Below, one piece after another: positions 15,508 through 23,889 of a stretch of 64,000 nt of DNA. The notes beneath the pieces are model-generated. The model ran no database searches and was not told the DNA's origin. It worked only from the letters and a program-made list of their open reading frames with translations. The position numbers were made by a program, and so were the translations under genes. Position 1 is the stretch's first letter, and each line of letters begins with the position of its first letter. Source of the stretch: Nocardia blacklockiae (lineage in GTDB: Bacteria; Actinomycetota; Actinomycetes; Mycobacteriales; Mycobacteriaceae); contig NZ_JADLRJ010000005.1 in NCBI RefSeq assembly GCF_015477355.1, positions 124,001 to 188,000 on the forward strand. The letters run 5' to 3'.

Positions 15508-16677
15508 CTATCTCGGTACGCGCGGCAGGTTCAGTCCGGCGGTGGCGATGAGTTCACGCATGACCTCGTTGACGCCGCCGCCGAAGGTCACCACCAGGTT
15601 CTGTTTGGTGCGGCGGTCCAGCCAGCCCAGCAGTTCGCCGGTGGCCTCGTCGGCGGGATCGCCGTAGCGTCCGACGATCTCCTCGGCCAGCCGGCCGGCC
15701 TCCTGCAACGCTTCGGTCGAATAGACCTTGGTCGCCGAGGCGTCCGCGATCACTCCGTTCGGGTCGTCGGCGGCGTGGTCGGCGTTCGCGGCGACCTGCC
15801 AGTTCAGCAGTTCGTTGAGCCGGACCATGGCGTGCATGCGACCCAGCGACCGTCGCACGTCCGGCTCGCCGAGCACGCCCTGGCGCTGCGCCCAGTCGTG
15901 CGCGCGGTCGTAGAGCTGCTCGATCTTGCCGGACGGGCCCAGGCTCACCCGCTCGTGATTGAGCTGGGTGGTGATCAGCTTCCAGCCGCGGTTCTCTTCG
16001 CCCACAAGCATTTCCGCGGGCACCCGCACGTTGTCGAAATACGTGGCGTTGGTGTGGTGCGCGCCGTCGCAGGTGATGATCGGCGTCCACGAGTAGCCCG
16101 GGTCCTCGGTGTCCACGATCAGGATCGTGATGCCGCGATGCCGCGACTCCACCGTCCCGGTGCGGCAGGCCAGCCAGATGTAGTCGGCCTCGTGCGCGCC
16201 GGTGGTGAACACCTTCTGCCCGTTGACGATCCAGTCGCCGTTCGCGTCGCGGACCGCGCTGGTGCGCAGGCTCGCAAGGTCGGTGCCCGCCTCCGGCTCG
16301 GAGTAGCCGATCGCGAAATGCACGTCGCCGGAGAGGATCGCGGGCAGGAACTTCTTCTTCTGCTCCTCGGTGCCGAACTGCTGCAGGGTCGGGCCGACGG
16401 TCATCAGCGTCACCAGCGGCAGCGGCACGTCCGCCCGCGCCGCCTCGTTGTAGAAGATCTGCTGTTCGACCGGGCCGAAGCCCTGTCCCCCATACTCTTT
16501 CGGCCAGCCCACGCCGAGCCGGCCGTCGCGGCCCATGCGCCGCACCACCGCGCGGTAGGCGTCGCCGTGCCGGTTCACCGACATCTCGGCTGCCTCCTCG
16601 GGCGTCACCAGATCGGCGAAGTAGGTACGCAATTCGTCACGGAGACGGCGCTGCTCGGCCGTCAGGTCGATGAACAT
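15508..16677 (-). CDS. chsE2: Acyl-CoA dehydrogenase ChsE2/FadE29
   Basis: 389 residues of a complete acyl-CoA dehydrogenase. The FAD and substrate motifs YSEPEAGTDLASL and WIVNGQKVFTTGAHEADY are followed by a C-terminal helical domain ending in VTFGGGVNEVMRELIA, close to the family's terminal FAD-binding signature. In cholesterol catabolism FadE29 (ChsE2) forms a heterotetramer with FadE28 (ChsE1) and oxidises the three-carbon side-chain CoA ester. The start chosen (MFIDLTAEQRRLRDEL) overlaps chsE1 by 16 nt; a longer start at 16806 would run far into that gene. Confidence 0.9.
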   Translation of the reverse strand: MFIDLTAEQRRLRDELRTYFADLVTPEEAAEMSVNRHGDAYRAVVRRMGRDGRLGVGWPKEYGGQGFGPVEQQIFYNEAARADVPLPLVTLMTVGPTLQQFGTEEQKKKFLPAILSGDVHFAIGYSEPEAGTDLASLRTSAVRDANGDWIVNGQKVFTTGAHEADYIWLACRTGTVESRHRGITILIVDTEDPGYSWTPIITCDGAHHTNATYFDNVRVPAEMLVGEENRGWKLITTQLNHERVSLGPSGKIEQLYDRAHDWAQRQGVLGEPDVRRSLGRMHAMVRLNELLNWQVAANADHAADDPNGVIADASATKVYSTEALQEAGRLAEEIVGRYGDPADEATGELLGWLDRRTKQNLVVTFGGGVNEVMRELIATAGLNLPRVPR

Positions 16678-17828
16678 CTGGCTCCCAAACGATCGAGCCG
16701 GAACGACGCGCCGCCGAGCCAGCGGGCGATGTCCTTGGCCTGTGAGTAGTAGCGGTGCAGCGGGTGGGTCACGTCCACGCCGATGCCGCCGTGCAGGTGG
16801 TGACACTTCTGCATGGCCGCGGGCAGGTCCGCGGCCACGCAGTAGGCGAGCACATCGAGGTCATCATCGATGCGGTGCTTGTCTGCGCCGCCTCCGGCGT
16901 CGCGTGCCGCGGCCCCCGAAGGCTCGGTCCTTCCCTCCTCCGCTCCTCCGCTTCGCTCCCCCGCTCCGTCAGTCCGGGACCGAGCCGGGCCGCGGCCGAT
17001 TTGTTGCGCCAGTGCCCAGTTGGCGGACACGGCGGCCGCGTGCAGCGTCCGCGAGACGACGTAGACGTCGGCGATCTGCTGCGCCACCGCCTGGAACTCC
17101 GCCAGCGGGCGGCCGAACTGGCGGCGGGTCCGCAGGTGCTCGGCGGTCAGCGCCAGCACGCCCTTGAGCAGGCCGTCCGCGACCGAGCCGATCGACGCCA
17201 GCGCGTAGCGGTGCAGGTCGTCGAGGCCGTCGGGCAGCAGGTGGGCGTCGGGAATCTCGACCCGCTCCAGGTACACCGAGGACTCCGGCGCGCCGGTGGA
17301 GGCGGGCGACTCCCGCACGGTGAGGCCCGGCGTGCCGGACTCCACCACCGCGATCCCGGAGTCGGTCGGCACCAGCAGCCACCGGGCGCGGTCGGCGTAG
17401 GGCACGGCCACCTTGCGGCCGCTGATCCGCACCACGTCACCGTCCGGCTCGGCGACCGTCTCCGGCTTCACGGCGAACGGCGCGCCCGGCTCGTGCAGGG
17501 CCGCGGTCAGCACCGCGCCCTCCGCGACGGCCGGGAAGATCTTGTCCGCCAAGGCGTCCGGCGCCGAGGCCAGCAGCGGCAGCACCCCGAGGCCGAGGGT
17601 CGCGAGCGCCGGGACCTGCACGGCGTCGGTGGCCAGCTCGGTGAGCATGGCCGAGATCTCCAGCAGCCCCATGCCGTCGCCGCCGTGTCGTTCCGGCAGC
17701 GCGACCGTCAGCAGGCCGCTGTCGACGAGCTTGGGCCAGAGTTCGATATCGCGCGCGGCGTCGCGTTCCAGCAAACTTACGACAACCTCGGCGACAGCGT
17801 CCTGGCTCTCGTCCCTGTTGAAGTCCAA
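16662..17828 (-). CDS. chsE1: Acyl-CoA dehydrogenase ChsE1/FadE28, with an in-frame repeat insertion
   Basis: 388 residues. This is the partner subunit of ChsE2: it has the N-terminal and middle folds and a C-terminal domain with HLHGGIGVDVTHPLHRYY, but lacks the usual catalytic Glu region, as FadE28 does. Between about residues 275 and 320 (DNA 16870-17000) there is a low-complexity insert rich in Gly, Ala, Arg and Glu. Its DNA is an 89-bp imperfect palindrome, and the insert interrupts the helix leading into DDDLDVLAYCV. The reading frame survives, so the enzyme may still be made with a longer surface loop. It lies 27 nt downstream of fadE34 in one operon. Confidence 0.88.
   Translation of the reverse strand: MDFNRDESQDAVAEVVVSLLERDAARDIELWPKLVDSGLLTVALPERHGGDGMGLLEISAMLTELATDAVQVPALATLGLGVLPLLASAPDALADKIFPAVAEGAVLTAALHEPGAPFAVKPETVAEPDGDVVRISGRKVAVPYADRARWLLVPTDSGIAVVESGTPGLTVRESPASTGAPESSVYLERVEIPDAHLLPDGLDDLHRYALASIGSVADGLLKGVLALTAEHLRTRRQFGRPLAEFQAVAQQIADVYVVSRTLHAAAVSANWALAQQIGRGPARSRTDGAGERSGGAEEGRTEPSGAAARDAGGGADKHRIDDDLDVLAYCVAADLPAAMQKCHHLHGGIGVDVTHPLHRYYSQAKDIARWLGGASFRLDRLGARCSST
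16907..16995. repeat. Palindromic element inserted within chsE1
   Basis: Left arm CCGCGGCCC (16907-16915), 5 nt, GGCTCGGTCC (16921-16930). Right arm GGACCGAGCC (16977-16986) followed directly by GGGCCGCGG (16987-16995). The 19 paired positions match perfectly apart from the 5-nt bulge. The loop between the arms is pyrimidine-rich (TCC and CTTCG units), unlike the coding DNA around it. Confidence 0.75.
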
Positions 17829-17855
17829 TGCAATGCTCCCGTGTGAGATGTGGAC

Positions 17856-20045
17856 TTAGCCGTGCGAGTCGCGCGGGAGCCCGAGAATCCGTTCGCCGGC
17901 CACGGTCAACAGGATCTGCTCGGTACCTCCCGCGATCGATAAACAGCGTGTCAGCAGGAATTCTTTCACCACTTCCGATTCCTGAGCGCCTGCCACACCC
18001 GCGAGTTCCACGGCAAATTCCGCAACCGCCTGACGATGGCGGACACCGACCAGTTTGCGCACGCTGCTCTGCGGTCCGGGATCGATTCCGGCCAGCATTC
18101 GTTGCGCCGCCCTGGTTTCCAGCAATAATCCAGCGACCGAATCGGAGACGAGTGCGCCGAGCCGGTCGGCAATCAATTCGGCACCGGGCCCCGTCGTCGG
18201 CGCGGTGGCGATCAACCGCTCCAGTTCGGCCCCGATCCCGCTGCCGCCCATGGCGACTCGCTCGGCCGACAGCGTGGAACGGGCGATCTTCCAGCCCGCG
18301 CCCAGCTCGCCGACCAGGCAGTCGTCGGGGACGAACACCTCGTCGAGGAACACCTCGGAGAATTTCGCCTCACCGGTGATCTGCACCAGCGGGCGAATAT
18401 CGATCCCGGGACTGCTCATATCGACCAGGAAGTAACTGATCCCGCGATGTTTCGGCACACTCGCGTCGGTGCGGGCCAGGCAGATCGCCCAGTTCGCCAC
18501 ATTAGCCAGCGAGGTCCAGACCTTTTGCCCGCGCAGCGTCCAGCCGCCCTCGACGCGAGTCGCGGTGGTGCGCAACGCGGCCAGATCCGAACCGGCCTCC
18601 GGTTCGCTGAACAATTGGCACCAGATCACCTCGCCGCGCTGCGTCGGACCCACGAAACGCTCGATCTGCTCGGGCGTGCCGTGCTGCAGCAGCGTGGGCA
18701 CCGCCCAATTGCCGATCTGAATGTCCGGCACCGTAATTCCGGCGGCGCGCACCTGCTCGTCGATCAGCGTGCGCAGGATCGGGCCGGCCCCGCGGCCGTA
18801 GGGCGGCGGCCAGTGCGGCGCGAGCAGGCCGGTGTCGACCAGTGCCGCGCGCTGTTGCTCGGTCGGCAGCGCCGCGATCCGGGCCAGGTCCGCGGCGAGT
18901 TCGGCGGCACCGGCCGCGTCCAGCCCCAGCGCTTCCCATGCCGCGCTGTCGGTGGCCGCGTCCTCGCCGAAGCCGAGATCCAGGCCCACGGTGCGCCGGT
19001 GTCCGGCCCGCACCAGCTCGGTGACCCGGGCCCGCCACACCGCGCCGCCGCCGAGCAGCTGGCGCAGCGCCACCGCCCGCCGCAGGTACAGGTGCGCGTC
19101 GTGTTCCCAGGTGAAGCCGATGCCGCCGAGCACCTGGATGCAGTCCTTGGCGGTCTCCACCGCCGCGTCCAGGGCGATGGACAGCGCGATCGCGGCGGCC
19201 AGCGGCAGTTCCTCGCTGCGGTTGTCCACGGCGGTCGCGGCGTCGGCGGCGACCGCGCGAATCAGCTCGGCGCGGCACAGCATCCACGCGCAGAGGTGCT
19301 TGACGGCCTGGAACTCGCCGATCCGGCGGCCGAACTGCTCGCGCACCTTGGCGTATTCGGTCGCCGTCTCGAGGCACCAGCCGGCGATGCCGGCCAGTTC
19401 GGCGGCCACCAGGGTCGCGACGAGATCCCCTACCGCGTAGGGGGGCGCGAAGATTCGTTCGGGCGCGACGCGCACGTTCGCGCAGTGCACCCGGGCCAGC
19501 GGCGTGCTCGTGTCCAGCGGCGGCAGCTCCTCGACGCGCAAGCCCTCGGCATCCGCGTCGACCAGGCACCACCGCCGCCGCGCACCGGAATCCGATGCGG
19601 TGGACGGCACCTCGATCGGCAGCAGCACGGCCGTGCCGGCGGCCGCGCCGAGCACCGTCTCCCAGTCTCCGGTCAGTGCGAGGTCGCCGGTTGTGTTGTC
19701 CGCCACCGCAACCGGGTCGCCCAACGCGACCCCGCAGGGCGTATCCTCGTCCAGCACCCCGCCGGTAACGAGGCCGGCGAGCGCGGTTGCCGACACCGGC
19801 CCGCCCACCAGATCGTGCGCCGCCTGTTCGACCAACACGGCCAGGTCGCCGACGGAACCTCCGGCACCCCCGGCGGCCTCGTCGACCGCGACGCGGAAGA
19901 TGCCGAGACCCACCAGGCCCGGCCAGAATTCCCGCCAGTACCCAGGCGTCCCGTCGCGCATTGTTGCAATCGGGCGGACCGCCGCCGCCCATCCGCGCAT
20001 CGACTCCTGAACGGCTTTATGCTCGTCAGTGGTGGCGATGGTCAC
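17856..20045 (-). CDS. fadE34: Fused two-domain acyl-CoA dehydrogenase FadE34 (ChsE3)
   Basis: 729 residues, a head-to-tail fusion of two acyl-CoA dehydrogenase domains. The N-terminal half (to about 370) ends in KDCIQVLGGIGFTWEHDAHLYLRRA. The C-terminal half (from about 385) carries FSEPEAGSDLAALRTTATRV and GWTLRGQKVWTS and ends in SIAGGTEQILLTVAGERILGLPRD. In mycobacteria FadE34 replaces a heterotetramer and oxidises the five-carbon sterol side-chain CoA ester. It is divergent from kstR, as in M. tuberculosis (Rv3573c/Rv3574). The GTG start at 20045 follows GGGAGG by 5 nt, and a KstR box lies 36 nt upstream. It heads the operon that runs down to ltp2. Confidence 0.9.
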   Translation of the reverse strand: MTIATTDEHKAVQESMRGWAAAVRPIATMRDGTPGYWREFWPGLVGLGIFRVAVDEAAGGAGGSVGDLAVLVEQAAHDLVGGPVSATALAGLVTGGVLDEDTPCGVALGDPVAVADNTTGDLALTGDWETVLGAAAGTAVLLPIEVPSTASDSGARRRWCLVDADAEGLRVEELPPLDTSTPLARVHCANVRVAPERIFAPPYAVGDLVATLVAAELAGIAGWCLETATEYAKVREQFGRRIGEFQAVKHLCAWMLCRAELIRAVAADAATAVDNRSEELPLAAAIALSIALDAAVETAKDCIQVLGGIGFTWEHDAHLYLRRAVALRQLLGGGAVWRARVTELVRAGHRRTVGLDLGFGEDAATDSAAWEALGLDAAGAAELAADLARIAALPTEQQRAALVDTGLLAPHWPPPYGRGAGPILRTLIDEQVRAAGITVPDIQIGNWAVPTLLQHGTPEQIERFVGPTQRGEVIWCQLFSEPEAGSDLAALRTTATRVEGGWTLRGQKVWTSLANVANWAICLARTDASVPKHRGISYFLVDMSSPGIDIRPLVQITGEAKFSEVFLDEVFVPDDCLVGELGAGWKIARSTLSAERVAMGGSGIGAELERLIATAPTTGPGAELIADRLGALVSDSVAGLLLETRAAQRMLAGIDPGPQSSVRKLVGVRHRQAVAEFAVELAGVAGAQESEVVKEFLLTRCLSIAGGTEQILLTVAGERILGLPRDSHG

Positions 20046-20080
20046 ACTGCCTCCCGCCTCTCCGGCGTGACTCCCACACC

Positions 20081-20094
20081 TAGAACATGTTCTA
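20081..20094. promoter_or_regulatory. KstR operator
   Basis: TAGAACATGTTCTA is a perfect 14-bp palindrome matching the known KstR consensus TNNAACNNGTTNNA. It lies between divergent fadE34 (36 nt upstream of its start) and kstR (96 nt upstream). One bound KstR dimer should therefore repress both the side-chain operon and its own gene until a 3-oxo-cholestenoyl-CoA-type ligand accumulates. Confidence 0.93.
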
Positions 20095-20189
20095 ATATCC
20101 TCGTCGGGCGGAAGTCAAGACACCGTTCGCCTACGCAGCACCCACGGCACAGGCGCGACAACGACGTTTGCAGGAAAGGACTTTCACCA

Positions 20190-20855
20190 ATGGCCAGTCC
20201 CTCCCGAGAGCAGTCAGGCGACTCGGGGGCGCGGAACGGAACCCGCCCGCGTGCCACACCGGTGACCACGCTCAGCGAGGACGAACTCAGCTCCTCCGCC
20301 CAGCGCGAACGCCGCAAGCGGATCCTCGACGCCACCCTCGCGCTGGCCTCGAAGGGCGGCTACGACGCGGTGCAGATGCGTGCGGTCGCCGAACGCGCGG
20401 ACGTCGCGGTCGGCACGCTGTACCGGTACTTCCCGTCCAAGGTGCACCTGCTGGTGTCGGCCCTGGCCCGGGAGTTCGAACAGTTCGACAGCAAACGCAA
20501 GCCGCTGGCCGGCCAGACCCCGCGCGAGCGCATGCACCTGCTGCTCACCCAGGTCACCCGGGCCATGCAGCGCGACCCGCTGCTGACCGAGGCGATGACG
20601 CGGGCGTTCATGTTCGCCGACGCCTCCGCGGCCGCCGAGGTCGACCGGGTCGGACGGGTGATGGACCGGTTCTTCGCCCGCGCGATGAACGACGAGGAGG
20701 AGTCCTCGGAGCGCGATCTCGCCATCGCGCGCGTCATCAGTGACGTGTGGCTGTCGAACCTGGTCGCCTGGCTGACTCGGCGGGCCTCCGCGACCGACGT
20801 CACAGAACGTCTCGAGCTGACCGTTGACCTGCTGCTGAGTGGCGAATCCGGCTAG
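20190..20855 (+). CDS. kstR: TetR-family repressor of sterol catabolism KstR
   Basis: 221 residues. After a disordered polar N-terminus, the TetR DNA-binding domain spans about 38-90 (RRKRILDATLALASKGGYDAV, then VGTLYRYFPSKVHLL). A helical ligand domain follows (FMFADASAAAEVDRV, SDVWLSNLVAWLTRR). The recognition helix and the ligand-domain segments agree with KstR of mycobacteria and rhodococci. The ATG at 20190 is preceded by AAAGGA. Its operator lies between it and fadE34, so it is autoregulated. Confidence 0.93.
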   Translation: MASPSREQSGDSGARNGTRPRATPVTTLSEDELSSSAQRERRKRILDATLALASKGGYDAVQMRAVAERADVAVGTLYRYFPSKVHLLVSALAREFEQFDSKRKPLAGQTPRERMHLLLTQVTRAMQRDPLLTEAMTRAFMFADASAAAEVDRVGRVMDRFFARAMNDEEESSERDLAIARVISDVWLSNLVAWLTRRASATDVTERLELTVDLLLSGESG

Positions 20856-21035
20856 GTTTGCGGACCGTTCCGCGTGGCAAGCCAGCTAACGTACGGCAGG
20901 AGACCGCACAATCAGGAATGCGCACGGCGAGGCGGACGTAAACGTCTCGTATCACTGCGCGAACCGGCGGGCAAACCTCACCCAGTAAAGTTTCCCGCGC
21001 CCTGAAAAATCTCCTCCGATCTATAGGTTGGATGC

Positions 21036-23609
21036 GTGAGCGCACAGGATCTGCCACAGGAACTTCGCCGTGCGTTGGCGGCAGTAGCCCGCATGCCACG
21101 GCTACTTGTCGCCTCGGACTACGACGGGACCATCGCGCCCATCGTGTCCGACCCGGCGAAAGCCTATCCACATCGGGAATCGGTGAGCGCGCTGAGAGCG
21201 CTCGCCGGTCTGACCGCTACCACGGCGGCCGTCATCTCCGGCCGGGCACTGCGAGATCTCGCGGCACTGTCCCGGCTCCCGGTCGAGGTGCAGCTGATCG
21301 GTAGCCACGGCTCGGAATTCGACGTCGGCTTCGTCCACGCCATCGATAACGACGCCAAACAGCTGCTGCAGGAAGTGCAGAACGCGCTGAGCGGCATCGC
21401 CGCGGACAATCCGGGTGCCGCGGTGGAGATCAAGCCGGCCAGTGTGGCGCTGCACGTGCGCAACGCCGCGCCCGAGGTCGGCCGCCGCGCGTTGCAACAG
21501 GCCCGGCAGGGCCCGGCCAGCTGGGTGGGCGTCCAGGTGACCGAGGGCAAGGCCGTCATCGAACTGGCCGTCATCCAGACCGACAAGGGCGACGCCCTCG
21601 ACATCATCCGCCATCAGGAGGGCGCCTCGGCCGCGGTCTTCTTCGGCGACGACGTCACCGACGAGAAGGCGTTCGCGCGGCTGTCGGGACCCGACGTGGG
21701 CATCAAAGTGGGTGAGGGCACCAGCCTCGCCGGATATCGCGTGGCCAGCACCGAGGAGGTGGCCAAGGCCCTGGCGTTCCTGCTCGAAGAGCGGCGCACC
21801 TGGCTGGCCGGTGCCTCGGCCCCTCGAATCGAACGGCTGACCATGCTGGCCGGCCCCCGCGCCAAGGCACTGGTCACGCCGGACGGGACGGTCACCTGGT
21901 TCTGCCACCCCGAACCCGATTCGGCGGCGGTGTTCGCCCATCTGCTGGGCGGCCCCGAGGCCGGGCACTTCACCATCGCGCCGGAGCGGCCCGGGCTACC
22001 GCTGTCGCAGCGCTACGTCGACGGCACCATGACCGTCGAAACCCGTTGGGCCAGTTTGCAGGTCATCGACTACCTGCCGCACGACGTGCCGCCCGAGCGG
22101 ACCGATCTGACCCGGGTCATCACCGGTGACGCGCGAGCCGTGGTCACCTTCGCGCCGCGGCCGGAATTCGGCCAGGTGCCGGTGAAGGTGGACCGCGCGG
22201 CGGGCGGGCTGCGGGTGCACGGGCCCAACGATCCGATCGTGCTGCGCTCGCCGGGTGTGGAGTGGCAGATCGTGGAGGAGGGCATCCACCAGACCGCGCG
22301 GGCGGTGATCGATCCGTCGAAGGGTCCGGTCGTGCTCGAAATGCGCTGTGGCACTTCTGATCTCGCACCCGCCATGGTCAGCGAGCCGGAGCGCCGGCGC
22401 GAGGCCGAGCGGTACTGGCGGGACTGGTCCGAGGGGCTGGAACTGCCGCCGCTGAAGCCGGATCTGATGAAGCGGTCCGCGCTCACCCTGCGCGGGCTGG
22501 TGCACGCGCCCTCGGGGTCCATCCTGGCCGCGGCCACCACCTCGCTGCCCGAGGACATCGGCGGCGTGCGCAACTGGGACTACCGCTACTGCTGGCTGCG
22601 CGACGCCTCGATGACCGCGCACGCGCTGGTCACGCTGGGTTCCATCGGCGAGGCCGAGGAATTCCTGGAATGGGTGCACCGGGTGCTGGAGACGCTGGCC
22701 GGACCGGAGCGCCTGCACCCGCTGTACACCCTCTACGGGGAGACGCTGCCACCCGAGGCCGTGCTCGACGCGCTGCCCGGATACGCCGGTTCGCGGCCGG
22801 TGCGCGTCGGCAACGCCGCCAACATGCAGGTGCAGCTGGACGTGTTCGGGCCGATCGTGGATCTGATCGCCGGGCTCGCGGACGCCCGCGAGCGCAAGGG
22901 CATCGGCGATCCCGTCAAGGCGCTGCCGGACCGGGACTGGGAACTGGTGCACGCCATGGTGTCCGCGGTGCAGCGGCGCTGGCGCGAACCCGACCACGGC
23001 ATCTGGGAGATCCGCGGCAACCCGCGCCACCACGTGTACTCGAAGGTGATGGGCTGGCTGACCGTGGACCGGGCGCTCAAGCTGGCGGAGAAGTTCCACC
23101 GCATGGTCGACCCGGCCTGGCTGGAGCTGCGCGACACCATCGCCGACGAGGTCAAGACCAAGGGCTGGAACGAGGAGGTGCAGTCCTACACCGCGGCCTA
23201 CGACGGCACCGACCTGGACGCGGCGACGCTGCACATCGGATTGAGCGGGCTGATCGAGCCGTCCGATCCGCGCTTCGCCGCCACCGTGGTCGCCACCGAG
23301 GCCGAGTTGCGCAGCGGGTCCACGGTGTACCGCTACCACCACGACGACGGGCTGCCCGGCGGCGAGGGCGGCTTCCACCTGTGTGCCGCGTGGCTGGTGG
23401 AGGCGTACCTGCTGATCGGCAAGCGCTCCGACGCCGAGGCGCTGTTCGCGCAGCTGGTCGACGTGGCCGGGCCGACCGGGCTGCTGAGCGAGGAGTACGA
23501 CCCGGTGGCCGAGCGGTCCCTGGGCAACCATCCCCAGGCCTACAGCCACCTGGGCCTGCTGCGCTGCGCGCAGCTGCTCAGCCAGCCGGTGGTGGCGCTG
23601 GCGCAATGA
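21036..23609 (+). CDS. Trehalose-6-phosphate phosphatase fused to a GH15 hydrolase domain
   Basis: 857 residues in two parts. Residues 1-255 form a HAD-type trehalose-phosphatase: ASDYDGTIAPI with Asp28 and Asp30, AAVISGRALRDL near 68, LIGSHGSEF near 87, and FFGDDVTDEKAF near 203. Residues 270-857 form a GH15 glucoamylase/trehalase-like enzyme: VTPDGTVTWFCHPEPDSAAVF, VRNWDYRYCWLRDASMTAHAL near 514, GYAGSRPVRVGNAA near 588, and a second acid in LPGGEGGFHLCAAWLVE near 785. One half makes trehalose from its phosphate, while the other resembles enzymes that hydrolyse trehalose or alpha-glucans. A TAGGTT box sits 6 nt before the GTG start, suggesting a leaderless message. It is not in an operon. 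M. tuberculosis OtsB1 is a comparable fusion, but with GH65. Confidence 0.88.
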   Translation: MSAQDLPQELRRALAAVARMPRLLVASDYDGTIAPIVSDPAKAYPHRESVSALRALAGLTATTAAVISGRALRDLAALSRLPVEVQLIGSHGSEFDVGFVHAIDNDAKQLLQEVQNALSGIAADNPGAAVEIKPASVALHVRNAAPEVGRRALQQARQGPASWVGVQVTEGKAVIELAVIQTDKGDALDIIRHQEGASAAVFFGDDVTDEKAFARLSGPDVGIKVGEGTSLAGYRVASTEEVAKALAFLLEERRTWLAGASAPRIERLTMLAGPRAKALVTPDGTVTWFCHPEPDSAAVFAHLLGGPEAGHFTIAPERPGLPLSQRYVDGTMTVETRWASLQVIDYLPHDVPPERTDLTRVITGDARAVVTFAPRPEFGQVPVKVDRAAGGLRVHGPNDPIVLRSPGVEWQIVEEGIHQTARAVIDPSKGPVVLEMRCGTSDLAPAMVSEPERRREAERYWRDWSEGLELPPLKPDLMKRSALTLRGLVHAPSGSILAAATTSLPEDIGGVRNWDYRYCWLRDASMTAHALVTLGSIGEAEEFLEWVHRVLETLAGPERLHPLYTLYGETLPPEAVLDALPGYAGSRPVRVGNAANMQVQLDVFGPIVDLIAGLADARERKGIGDPVKALPDRDWELVHAMVSAVQRRWREPDHGIWEIRGNPRHHVYSKVMGWLTVDRALKLAEKFHRMVDPAWLELRDTIADEVKTKGWNEEVQSYTAAYDGTDLDAATLHIGLSGLIEPSDPRFAATVVATEAELRSGSTVYRYHHDDGLPGGEGGFHLCAAWLVEAYLLIGKRSDAEALFAQLVDVAGPTGLLSEEYDPVAERSLGNHPQAYSHLGLLRCAQLLSQPVVALAQ

Positions 23610-23632
23610 GCTAGCGCGCCCAAGGAATTCGA

Positions 23633-23661
23633 CGGCCCGCCCCCGATCGGGGCGGGCCGTT
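23633..23661 (+). terminator. Terminator after the trehalose-phosphatase fusion
   Basis: ACGGCCCGCCCC (23633-23644) and GGGGCGGGCCGT (23650-23661) form a perfect 12-bp stem with a 5-nt loop, 24 nt past the stop. A short tandem repeat of CCCGTGGGGCCGTGCC, about 18 nt per unit, follows directly. Confidence 0.75.
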
Positions 23662-23720
23662 CCCGTGGGGCCGTGCCACTCCCGTGGGGCCGTGCCGTTG
23701 CCATCGGGCGGGCCGTTCGC

Positions 23721-23750
23721 GTCATCCCGGCGCGCTTTCGGCCGGGATCC
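23721..23750 (+). repeat. Dispersed palindromic repeat, single arm
   Basis: GTCATCCCGGCGCGCTTTCG and the following GCCGGGATCC match one arm of the element at 303-376 with few changes. The second arm is missing, so this is a decayed or half copy. Confidence 0.7.
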
Positions 23751-23844
23751 ACCCCCAACCTGGACACGTCACGAATCCGTGGCTGTTCTCACAGCGGGAA
23801 TCGGGGAATCGATGCCGCTGGTTATGGACACGTACGCTACATTT

Positions 23845-23863
23845 AATGGAAATCGTTTCCGTT
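23845..23863. promoter_or_regulatory. Zur-like box upstream of znuA
   Basis: AATGGAAATCGTTTCCGTT is a palindrome close to the actinobacterial and mycobacterial Zur consensus (TGAAAATCATTTTCA core), flanked by T and A that extend the symmetry. It ends 26 nt before the znuA start, where zinc-loaded Zur would block transcription. Confidence 0.75.
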
Positions 23864-23889
23864 AGTGCGTGTTGTAGGAGTGCCCCCGC

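Noticed and set aside
18447-20189. Long in-frame extension upstream of kstR
   Set aside because: It runs antisense through fadE34 and across the KstR box; the ATG at 20190 has a ribosome binding site and gives the normal KstR length.
21996-23606. 536-codon open frame opposite the trehalose-phosphatase fusion
   Set aside because: Antisense shadow; His/Gln/Arg-rich composition with no fold, while the plus strand carries clear catalytic motifs.
23662-23700. Tandem CCCGTGGGGCCGTGCC units as a regulatory repeat
   Set aside because: Only about two imperfect copies after a terminator; more likely slippage in GC-rich spacer than a functional array.
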